Below the pieces are notes generated by a model. That model did no database searches. It saw only the letters and a list, made by a program, of their open reading frames with translations, and was not told the DNA's origin. A stretch of 64,000 nt of DNA from Sediminibacterium ginsengisoli (lineage in GTDB: Bacteria > Bacteroidota > Bacteroidia > Chitinophagales > Chitinophagaceae): the NCBI GenBank assembly GCA_945865545.1, contig CAMBEQ010000001.1:1-64000 (forward strand), in the 5' to 3' direction. Of the stretch, positions 1 to 7,738 are shown piece after piece. The translations under genes were made by a program, and so were the position numbers. How positions within the stretch are numbered: position 1 is the first letter of the stretch; every line of letters begins with the position of its first letter.

Positions 1-34
1 TTATTTTTTTATTTAATTGATATTTTAAGGTGAA

Positions 35-2086
35 TTATAAAATTCTTCCAGGAAGATTAGATAAGTTGATGGGGTCGATATAATTGGTGATATTATCGCA
101 TCCCATTTGTAGAGAGATGCCATTGTTATAATCTTTACCCACGGAAGTATGCAAAGAAACATACCCTGCTGCAAAAGTATCTCCATTGTCATACACGTCG
201 TTTCCATTATTATTATTAACAGCCCACCTACTTCTATACACCATTCGAAAATTAGCAAAAAGGCCACCAGTGGTTATATAATTAAATTTAACCTGGGCCT
301 TGTGCTTACTTATATTGGGCAACCCCACATAATCCGTTAAGGCTAATTTTTTACTATACCCATTCGCATCTCTTGTGTAAACTGTTTCGTTATTGATTGC
401 TACAATTTGGTCTTTATCCCCTGTTACAATAAACTGATACCCACCACTCATAGACCATTGATGATTGAATTGATATTTTGTTTCAAGTTCTACCCCTTGT
501 GTAAATGCACGCCCAATATTTAAATAGCTAAAAATTTGTGCCCCACTTACATAAGCTCCTACTTGTTCTACTTGAATTAAATTATTGATATCATTTCGAA
601 ATGCTTGAACACTTATAAATGTTTTTTGGTTGGGTTCCCAATCCCATGAAAGATGAATTCCAGTGGATGATTCTGGTTGCAATGATTTTAAAGCATAAAA
701 ATTACTAAACAAGGCGCCTATCTGCCCTAAATTATCTAATTGGCCTACTACTTTTTGTGCTTCAGCCGAACCAAATACACTATAGTTGCCGGCCGCCACA
801 TTGGTAAAATTTAAATAAAGCTGCCTAAAATCTGGCGCCTTAAATCCTTGTCCAATACTAAGTTTGATTTTATTTTTTTGATTTATTTTATACAACATAG
901 AAAGCTTAGGACTCCAAGCCGATGCATATTGTGCATTTTGATCAAATCTAACGCCCCCAATTAAAATTAATTTTGAATTGGTGTTCCACTCCCATTGCGT
1001 AAAACCATATTGAATAGAATTATTTTTCCTAAGTTTTTCACTATCATATCTGCTACTTTTTACACCCTCCCATACCGCACCTGCACCAAAAATACCAGAC
1101 AATTTCTTGCTCAAAATCCAATCGGTCTGATTTTCGACACGTTGAAATAAATGGTTTAACAAATCACTATAAGGTGCTCCTGATAAAGTAATCAAATCTT
1201 GAGAAGAAACATAATTAGTAAGATAGGATCTAAAACTAGTTTTTAATGTAGTTGAAAAACGATGATTCAATGTGCCCGCTAAATTGACATCTGTATTATG
1301 TTCTTTTCCATTGGAATTAATGGATACTCCTCCATTAGAAACCGTAATATTACTTTTTATATTTTCATCTGTAAGTCTTGTATTGAAAACAAGGTTGGTA
1401 TTGTTACTCACATTGTATTTAAACTGTTGACTGGTGGTGAGCCTACTAATAGGAGTAGTGACCCTATTATTGCTATTGGGTCTTATACTGTATCCATCGG
1501 TATTATAATAATTATAAAATCCTTGATAAAATAAGGACTTAGTGGCTATTGTATTATTTACATTCGCATCTAATGTGTTATAGGTTCCGTATCTTAAAGA
1601 AGTTTGTAAAGGGATAGAGGTACTTGCATCAGTGATAATATTAATTACGCCTGCCATTGCTTCGCTTCCATATAAACTAGAAGAAGGACCCTTTACAATT
1701 TCAATTTTCTTAATATTTCCTAAAGCAATTCTATTTAAATCCAAAACACCAGCGGTTCTTCCCACTAAGGGTTCGCCATTAATAAGGATAATAGTATAAT
1801 CTGGATTTAATCCTTGCAATTGCACCCCGGCTCCAAAACCACTAGTAAGGGTGAGTCCGGTTTGTTCTCTTAAAATATCAGTTAGTCGTAAAGAGCCATT
1901 TTGTTGAATAGTTTTCGCATTGATAATGGTAACGGGTACCGTAATATTGCTTAGTTTTCTTTCAGATCTGGTGGCCGTAACCACTACACTATCCCCATTG
2001 GCAAACAAGGTATCTTCTACCATTTGTCTTTGGCCAAATGCCAAAACAGGAAGAAATAGCAACAAAAATGGGAACTGCTTTATCAT
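35..2086 (-). CDS. TonB-dependent outer membrane receptor (BtuB/siderophore-like), last strand interrupted by a stop
   Basis: Outer-membrane active transporter of the TonB-dependent family; the substrate cannot be told from sequence. I start it at the ATG at 2086, because the hydrophobic signal peptide ending in LAFGQ follows directly, rather than at an upstream in-frame ATG. After the signal comes a plug domain opening with VVVTATRSERK, with the usual KKIEIVKGPSSSLYGSEAMAGVINI-type end, then a long barrel rich in alternating aromatic residues. There is no carboxypeptidase-regulatory N-terminal extension. The frame stops after LPGRIL, but the codons beyond the TAA (35-37) read FTLKYQLNKK, which looks like the missing final beta strand, so the receptor may be truncated by about ten residues or the stop may be an error. 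The left window edge hides the true end. Confidence 0.9.
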   Translation of the reverse strand: MIKQFPFLLLFLPVLAFGQRQMVEDTLFANGDSVVVTATRSERKLSNITVPVTIINAKTIQQNGSLRLTDILREQTGLTLTSGFGAGVQLQGLNPDYTIILINGEPLVGRTAGVLDLNRIALGNIKKIEIVKGPSSSLYGSEAMAGVINIITDASTSIPLQTSLRYGTYNTLDANVNNTIATKSLFYQGFYNYYNTDGYSIRPNSNNRVTTPISRLTTSQQFKYNVSNNTNLVFNTRLTDENIKSNITVSNGGVSINSNGKEHNTDVNLAGTLNHRFSTTLKTSFRSYLTNYVSSQDLITLSGAPYSDLLNHLFQRVENQTDWILSKKLSGIFGAGAVWEGVKSSRYDSEKLRKNNSIQYGFTQWEWNTNSKLILIGGVRFDQNAQYASAWSPKLSMLYKINQKNKIKLSIGQGFKAPDFRQLYLNFTNVAAGNYSVFGSAEAQKVVGQLDNLGQIGALFSNFYALKSLQPESSTGIHLSWDWEPNQKTFISVQAFRNDINNLIQVEQVGAYVSGAQIFSYLNIGRAFTQGVELETKYQFNHQWSMSGGYQFIVTGDKDQIVAINNETVYTRDANGYSKKLALTDYVGLPNISKHKAQVKFNYITTGGLFANFRMVYRSRWAVNNNNGNDVYDNGDTFAAGYVSLHTSVGKDYNNGISLQMGCDNITNYIDPINLSNLPGRIL

Positions 2087-2180
2087 CAAGCCGCAAAGCT
2101 CAATGATTCTAGGCATGCATATCCCAATTTGCTTTATAAATGTACCAAAATGAAGTAAAATTTTACATTAGTATGACAAA

Positions 2181-3593
2181 TCAACTTTCTCCTAGTATTT
2201 TCTTAATAGATTTAAGCTCTAAGTCATTTATAAAGTACTCATAAAACCTTTTGTCATCATCCTTTCTAACACTAGCAATTAATTGCGTTTCTTTATTTAA
2301 GATAATTGAATACTTTTCATTGATGGTATTAATAACATCACTTCTAACTTTCTTTTGTAATCCTATATTTTTATCTTTAATGCCTAGCACATAATTGATG
2401 TCCGCAATTTCAACATTTACACCTTTCATGGACGCCTCTAATAACAATTGAATCAATAACAGTTCTACCCCAATAAAAACTTGTCCAATAGTTTTAGTTT
2501 TTAAAATTTTTAAGCTGGATTGTTGTATTTTTTTCTTCACCCTGTTTTTGTAAATTCTTATTATAAAATAAGTAAGTAATAAAATAATTAGAAGTGATAG
2601 CAATAGATAATAGTAGTTATTGTCAAGGCCCCAAATAGGAAAATCTAATTCTTTAAAATCTAATATAGACAATGGCTTGATGTCAAAGGTTTGTAAGGAA
2701 GGAGTATAGCTATATATAGAGTCGTTATAAAAAAAAATATTTTCATTCGTAGCCCTTCTTATAAAGAACTGATTTAATTCGGAATTTTTTGATTCAAATA
2801 TTTTGTTATTTAAAAAATCAAAATAATACGCCACGTCATCATGCATAAATATAAAACCTTTGTCCGTAGCTAAAAAAGAATTGATAATATTATTGGTTCT
2901 AACTAATTTGATTGTTTTAGAATGAATGGTCCCTAATTTTTTCCACTCCTGTAAGTTTAAATCTAAATAATAACTATCATATAATCTTACCCCAGTAATA
3001 TTTTGGTCCCCTTTTATACTTGCATTAATTATCGTTTGAAAAGGGACATATAATTTACCTTCTTTTTGACTCACCCAATTATAACCGTTAGAAAAAATTT
3101 CATTATTGGTAGGCACAATATCCCATTCCTTATCTAAAAAATTATATGACCTTAATTGCCCATTTAATCTCCAAAATCCATACCCCCCATAACTATATAA
3201 ATGATTCTTAAATAAAAAGTTATTGGCTTCAATATTGTAATTAATATTAATCGTATGATCCAATCGATGAAAACTATATGAATTAGCGCTATCTACAACA
3301 GGGTCCAAGGAATAGACTACACCAGTCCGCTCCAGAAGCACAAAAACGCTATCATTAGATTTGATGATTTCTTGTACATTATCAAAAAAAATTGTTCCAG
3401 CAGTAGGTACAATTAAATTGGTGGTAGATAGAAAAATCTTAGTTTTTAAGTTTTTAAAGCCAATTATTTTAGATAAAAAAGGTGTTTTAGGGGTAGAAAA
3501 CTGATTAGGAAGGTCTCTGGATTGAGCAGTAATGACCTCGTATTTAGAAATTAATCCTAATAGAAAAAATAATATGATTTTTTTACAAAACAT
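2181..3593 (-). CDS. Unrecognised single-pass membrane protein: kelch/propeller-like outside, possible DNA-binding domain inside
   Basis: I do not recognise a named family. The 470-residue product has a signal peptide (about 1-23), a region of about 300 residues with irregular kelch- or propeller-like stretches (for example LYSYGGYGF near 132-140 and EWDIVP near 156), one strong transmembrane helix (about 328-347) followed by basic residues (KNRVKKK), and a cytoplasmic tail of about 115 residues. The tail has a helical pattern, with ELLLIQLLLEAS, then ADINYVLGIKDK, then KKVRSDVINTINEKY, compatible with a small helix-turn-helix-like domain. The topology would suit a membrane-tethered sensor or regulator that reads something outside and acts inside. 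That function is inferred. The gene stands alone, just upstream (in its own orientation) of the TonB receptor. Confidence 0.75.
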   Translation of the reverse strand: MFCKKIILFFLLGLISKYEVITAQSRDLPNQFSTPKTPFLSKIIGFKNLKTKIFLSTTNLIVPTAGTIFFDNVQEIIKSNDSVFVLLERTGVVYSLDPVVDSANSYSFHRLDHTININYNIEANNFLFKNHLYSYGGYGFWRLNGQLRSYNFLDKEWDIVPTNNEIFSNGYNWVSQKEGKLYVPFQTIINASIKGDQNITGVRLYDSYYLDLNLQEWKKLGTIHSKTIKLVRTNNIINSFLATDKGFIFMHDDVAYYFDFLNNKIFESKNSELNQFFIRRATNENIFFYNDSIYSYTPSLQTFDIKPLSILDFKELDFPIWGLDNNYYYLLLSLLIILLLTYFIIRIYKNRVKKKIQQSSLKILKTKTIGQVFIGVELLLIQLLLEASMKGVNVEIADINYVLGIKDKNIGLQKKVRSDVINTINEKYSIILNKETQLIASVRKDDDKRFYEYFINDLELKSIKKILGES

Positions 3594-3731
3594 TGATATT
3601 TAATTACTTAATAGGTAAATAACTTATTTCTAATAATGTACCCTAACTTAAATATAGGAAATAACCTATTATGAAACTTAAATAGTAACTTATATTTATA
3701 AAAATTTAAAACTAAAAATGCAATTTTAATA

Positions 3732-3793
3732 AGCTTTTGGGGGAAAGCTATGGATTTATAAAAGAGGACCAATAAAATGGCCCTCTTTTTTTT
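3732..3793 (+). terminator. Orphan rho-independent terminator preceded by a second hairpin
   Basis: Two hairpins lie in tandem. The first is AGCTTT (3732-3737) with AAAGCT (3744-3749). The second pairs 3763-3771 with 3778-3786, nine pairs with one mismatch, and runs straight into eight T residues on the plus strand. No plus-strand gene lies upstream, so it may end a small RNA (see findings). The rest of the 3594-3936 gap holds only the Pho-like repeat listed separately. Confidence 0.55.
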
Positions 3794-3845
3794 GTTACTT
3801 AGGTTAAAAAGTCAATTAGAAATTAAGGCTTAAACCCAGGCTATT

Positions 3846-3864
3846 TGGTAACAATATGGTAACA
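3846..3864 (+). promoter_or_regulatory. Pho-box-like direct repeat upstream of the phosphate operon
   Basis: The octamer TGGTAACA occurs twice, at 3846-3853 and 3857-3864, exactly 11 bp apart. Direct repeats with an 11-bp period are the layout of binding sites for the PhoB/PhoP response-regulator family, and the repeat lies 73 bp before the DUF47-PiT genes. The layout and placement are seen; the assignment to a phosphate regulator is inference. Confidence 0.4.
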
Positions 3865-3936
3865 TTGGCCTATCTCTCCTTTGGGCTCAAAATGGGACTT
3901 TTGTGCTGCATTATTTAAATCAACAAAACGCTTATT

Positions 3937-4584
3937 ATGGACTTTAATTCAATCATGAAAATTTTCTTACCAAAGGATAGAGTTTTCTTTCAATTATTCG
4001 AAGAAGTGGCAGAACATGTTTATGAAATGGGCATCAAATTAAAAGAAATGGTCAACGAACCAGATGCGGATATTAGAGCCAATATTTTAGCGCAAATTGA
4101 AAACCTAGAACATAAAAACGACGACCTTACCCACTCAATATTTACAGAATTAGGTAGAAATTTCATTACCCCATTTGATAGAGAAGATATTCACTATTTA
4201 GCCTCTTCTTTAGATGATATTGCTGATTATATATATGCATCTGCTAAAAAGATTAATTTTTATAAAGTAAACCCGAATGATACTGGCATTCATAAATTAG
4301 CAGAATTGATTTTACAAGGTACGCAAGAAACTAAAAAAGCGGTTTTAGGTTTACGTAATATGAAGAATATCAAAGAAATGACCGAGGCCATGATTAAAGT
4401 AAACAGTATAGAAAATCAGGCAGATGATATTTTTGATATGAGCATTGAGAAATTATTTGAACAAGAAAATGATTTTAAAGAAGTAATTAAGAAAAGAGAG
4501 ATATACCAAGTACTTGAAATTGCCACTGATAAAATTGAAGACGTTTCCAATGTAATTGAATCTATTATTATCAAGTACGCTTAA
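3937..4584 (+). CDS. DUF47/PhoU-like phosphate transport accessory protein
   Basis: A 215-residue all-helical protein of the DUF47 (TIGR00153, PhoU-related) family, cytoplasmic, usually encoded beside PiT-type phosphate transporters and thought to control them. Visible family traits are the length, the N-terminal KDRVFFQLFEEVAEHV, the ENLEHKNDDLTHSIFTEL helix and the ITPFDREDIHYLASSLDDIADYI core with acidic residues suited to metal binding. The PiT gene starts 10 bp downstream, so the two are almost certainly one transcript. Role as partner or regulator of the transporter is by family and context. Confidence 0.93.
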   Translation: MDFNSIMKIFLPKDRVFFQLFEEVAEHVYEMGIKLKEMVNEPDADIRANILAQIENLEHKNDDLTHSIFTELGRNFITPFDREDIHYLASSLDDIADYIYASAKKINFYKVNPNDTGIHKLAELILQGTQETKKAVLGLRNMKNIKEMTEAMIKVNSIENQADDIFDMSIEKLFEQENDFKEVIKKREIYQVLEIATDKIEDVSNVIESIIIKYA

Positions 4585-4594
4585 TTTATTCAAG

Positions 4595-6310
4595 ATGACT
4601 TTATTAATTATCATTATAGCCCTTGCGCTAATATTTGACTATATCAATGGATTCCACGATGCGGCCAATTCTATTGCTACGGTAGTTTCCACTAAGGTTT
4701 TAACGCCGTTTCAAGCAGTATTATGGGCGGCATTATTTAATTCAGTAGCTTTTTGGATCTTTAAAGATCATGCAGTAGCCAACTCCATTAGCAAAACCGT
4801 ATATAAAGATTTTATTACTTTGCCTGTAATTTTTTCTGGATTAATGGCTGCTATTTTTTGGAACTTACTTACCTGGTGGTATGGTATTCCATCTTCTTCT
4901 TCTCATACCCTTATTGGAGGCTTTGCTGGCGCAGCTATTGCACACGCTTTAATGATTAAAGGAATAGATTATTCTTGGGCTAAAATTGTAGATAGCGATA
5001 CCATTATAAAAACTGTTTTATTTATTTTTCTAGCGCCACTCATAGGAATTGTAATTTCCATATTTATAACAGTGGTCACAATTATGCGGAATGTTTGGTG
5101 GCGCTTGGCTATTATTACCATAGCCACTGCAGGAACCGTTTTAATGTTTGATAAATTCGAGGATACAAAAATTAAAGAAAACGTTGAAAAATTTTATAGC
5201 ATTGATAAATATAAAAAAGAAGTTTCGAATATAAAGGAAGAGCTTGTAAAAAAACAAGGGGATACTACTTTGCAATCTGCATTAAATTTGAATGAAGAAA
5301 AACTAGAAAAGGCCAACGTTTCCTATAACCAAATACTTCCTTACTTATCAGATTTCGATAATTCGTCTGCAAATGATATTGCAGCTGTTGCCAAAGAAAG
5401 TGGTTGGTTAAAAAATGTAGCAGTTAGTAAACTAAAAGACGAAGTAAGAAATGCCAACGACTTTTTAGTACTTGAAGCCAAAGCGCCAGAAAATAAAGAC
5501 GCTAAAGCAGAGTATTCAATTGCAAAAGATAAAACGGAAGAATACAAGGCTCCCTTAAAATTATATTTAGAAGGCACTATTACTTTAGATTCTGCATTAG
5601 TTGTTGTGAATAGTATTTATCCCATTGCTGATAAAAATATTGATAAAGTAAAATTAAAAATTACTAAATTTAATATTGAAAAAACATTTGCAGGGGAAAT
5701 TGACAAAGCAGATAATTCAATTATTGTTTACGGTATTATTGGTGCGGCCATTTTGTTTATGTTAGTGTATTTGTATGTGGAGAAAATAAAAACTCCAACC
5801 GCACATACCGTTGCCTACATGTTTAAAAAGCTGCAATTGTTTAGCTCGGCTGCCTTTAGTATTGGGCATGGCGGCAACGATGCGCAAAAAGTAATGGGTA
5901 TAATTGGTGCCGCTTTAATTGCCAACGGAAGCATGCAGGATTTTAGTCAATTACCAAGTTGGGTGCCTGTAGCTTGTTATTTAGCCATTGGTTTAGGTAC
6001 GATGAGCGGAGGCTGGAAAATTGTTAAAACAATGGGCTCGAAAATTACCAAAGTAACCCCTTTAGAAGGGGTGGCCGCTGAAACAGCGGGTGCATTTACA
6101 TTATTCTTTACCGGTCAAATGGGAATACCCGTTTCTACAACACATACTATTACAGGTTCTATTATAGGTGTTGGGGCTACTAAACGTTTAAGCGCTGTAA
6201 GATGGGGCGTTACCACCAACCTTTTATGGGCTTGGGTTTTAACCATTCCTGTAAGTGGTGTATTAGCAGCAATCACTTTTTATATTGTACATTATTTTAT
6301 GAAGAAATAA
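4595..6310 (+). CDS. PiT-family inorganic phosphate transporter with a large central hydrophilic insert
   Basis: Inner-membrane phosphate permease of about 571 residues, PHO4/PiT family. I start at the ATG at 4595; an earlier in-frame ATG lies inside the DUF47 gene. Both family signature regions are present: NGFHDAANSIATVVSTK near residues 18-34 and GHGGNDAQKVMG near 424-435, with the second-half VSTTHTITGSIIG near the end. Between the two membrane halves, residues about 186-373 form a long charged segment rich in Lys and Glu, probably helical and cytoplasmic, which E. coli-type PiT proteins lack at this length. It may be where the DUF47 partner binds, but that is inference. A strong bidirectional terminator follows. 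Confidence 0.94.
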   Translation: MTLLIIIIALALIFDYINGFHDAANSIATVVSTKVLTPFQAVLWAALFNSVAFWIFKDHAVANSISKTVYKDFITLPVIFSGLMAAIFWNLLTWWYGIPSSSSHTLIGGFAGAAIAHALMIKGIDYSWAKIVDSDTIIKTVLFIFLAPLIGIVISIFITVVTIMRNVWWRLAIITIATAGTVLMFDKFEDTKIKENVEKFYSIDKYKKEVSNIKEELVKKQGDTTLQSALNLNEEKLEKANVSYNQILPYLSDFDNSSANDIAAVAKESGWLKNVAVSKLKDEVRNANDFLVLEAKAPENKDAKAEYSIAKDKTEEYKAPLKLYLEGTITLDSALVVVNSIYPIADKNIDKVKLKITKFNIEKTFAGEIDKADNSIIVYGIIGAAILFMLVYLYVEKIKTPTAHTVAYMFKKLQLFSSAAFSIGHGGNDAQKVMGIIGAALIANGSMQDFSQLPSWVPVACYLAIGLGTMSGGWKIVKTMGSKITKVTPLEGVAAETAGAFTLFFTGQMGIPVSTTHTITGSIIGVGATKRLSAVRWGVTTNLLWAWVLTIPVSGVLAAITFYIVHYFMKK

Positions 6311-6323
6311 ATTGCCTCTATAA

Positions 6324-6357
6324 AAAAAGCCTCCCGATAATTGGGAGGCTTTTTTTT
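6324..6357. terminator. Bidirectional rho-independent terminator
   Basis: GCCTCCC (6329-6335) pairs perfectly with GGGAGGC (6343-6349) around a 7-base loop. An A run precedes it and a T run follows, so it can stop transcription of both the PiT gene and the converging M24 peptidase gene. Confidence 0.9.
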
Positions 6358-6376
6358 GATTACTTATTAATAAAAA

Positions 6377-7663
6377 TTATTTCGATTGTATAGCATGTAT
6401 TTTAGTTTGTCTTCCATCGATATAATCAAAACGAGTTCCATTAAAAAATCCATTTTGCTCTAACGCAACTTTTACAGGTTTGTCCCAACCTGCCAGGGTA
6501 TGCGTTGCATTTAATTCAATGGAGTAGCAAGTATTGGCCTTCATCGTGTAATCTCCAGAACCAGGTACTCCATTTTGCATATCCCACATTCCAATAGTGG
6601 TTCCAGCTGCATGCCCATGAAAGCCAATGGGATGTGTGTAGATGCTTGGATTGATTCCAGCTGCTTTTGATTTAGTTAAAGCTTGTTTTAATATTTCATT
6701 TCCAGACTTTCCCACCGCATACTCGTTGGTTAAAAAATCTTGTAATTTATTTGTTATTGTAAATGCCGCTTGTAAATTTTCTGGTACTGTTTTTTCGTTA
6801 AGCAATAAAACATAGGCTTGTTCTTGTACATCAGAATTCAATCTTAAATAAGTAATCCCAAAATCAACATGTAAAAAATCGCCTGGTCTTATCACTTTAT
6901 CTTTTTCATTACTTTGTCTTCTTTGTATTTCAATGGAAGGATGAAACCAAGTGATAAGACCTTTATCACTTAATTGTTGTCTAAACCACCAAACTAAATC
7001 CTGTGTGGTGGTAATATTAGGTTTTATCACTTTATTACTAAAACCTTCTTTTATAATAGCATGCGTTATTTTTAGTAAAGTGGGGTATAAGTTCATTTCT
7101 TTTTCGGTCCTCGTTTCTAACCAACTCACCGCTAAGGGTTCTGCTGAAACAACTTTTGCTTGTTCTGTTGTATTTAAAGCATTCATCAACTCTAGGTATT
7201 CTGTATGATCTAAGCCATCGGCGTGTCCATAGTCGGTTGAAGTATTAATACCTATTTTAACTGGATTTAGTTTTCTTAATAAGGCTGTTAAGGCATCCCA
7301 TTGATTAGGATATGCTGCCACATCCCAGGCTGCAGCTATTTCAGTACCTACAGCATATCTTGCAACAGCATATTTTTCAATCGTATTTTTCTCTTTGTTT
7401 CTGTAAAATACAAGTATGGTTCGTCTTCGAGCTCCAAGCCATTCAGCAGGGAGCATAGTTTTAACAATAGGATCTTCATTATATTCTCTTGTCATTAATA
7501 CCCAGCAATCCATGTTGGCACGATCCATTAAGGTGGGCAATAAATTATTAAAACGATCTGCCAATACTTCATTGACAATATTAGCTTGCTCTCGTACTGT
7601 TTTTACTTGTGCAGTGGCACCTACAAAAAAATGTAATGTTAGAATTAATAAGAATTTACGCAT
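6377..7663 (-). CDS. Secreted M24-family metallopeptidase (Xaa-Pro aminopeptidase-like)
   Basis: A 428-residue pita-bread metallopeptidase fold. The signal peptide covers about residues 1-18 (ending ATAQ). The N-terminal creatinase-like domain covers about 20-190 and the catalytic domain about 195-420. The expected metal ligands are seen in order: D267 (HVDFG), D278 (LNSDVQEQ), a histidine in THPIGFHGH (344-351), E383 (SIELNATH) and E402 (VALEQNGF). The loop HPIGFHGHAAG differs from the common TGHGIG form, so substrate preference may differ from classical prolyl aminopeptidases. Probably periplasmic. It is divergently placed from the TonB receptor gene, with 75 bp between start codons. Confidence 0.9.
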   Translation of the reverse strand: MRKFLLILTLHFFVGATAQVKTVREQANIVNEVLADRFNNLLPTLMDRANMDCWVLMTREYNEDPIVKTMLPAEWLGARRRTILVFYRNKEKNTIEKYAVARYAVGTEIAAAWDVAAYPNQWDALTALLRKLNPVKIGINTSTDYGHADGLDHTEYLELMNALNTTEQAKVVSAEPLAVSWLETRTEKEMNLYPTLLKITHAIIKEGFSNKVIKPNITTTQDLVWWFRQQLSDKGLITWFHPSIEIQRRQSNEKDKVIRPGDFLHVDFGITYLRLNSDVQEQAYVLLLNEKTVPENLQAAFTITNKLQDFLTNEYAVGKSGNEILKQALTKSKAAGINPSIYTHPIGFHGHAAGTTIGMWDMQNGVPGSGDYTMKANTCYSIELNATHTLAGWDKPVKVALEQNGFFNGTRFDYIDGRQTKIHAIQSK

Positions 7664-7738
7664 TAGGCTATTTTAAATTATGATAAAATAAGTTAATTGA
7701 AAAACCGAATACCTAAATTAACTACTAAATTTGCAATT

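Noticed and set aside
7726-7733. TAAATTTG promoter box before the second TonB receptor
   Set aside because: It fits TAnnTTTG but lies only 5 bp before the ATG, too close for a normal transcript, and has no partner box at the right spacing.
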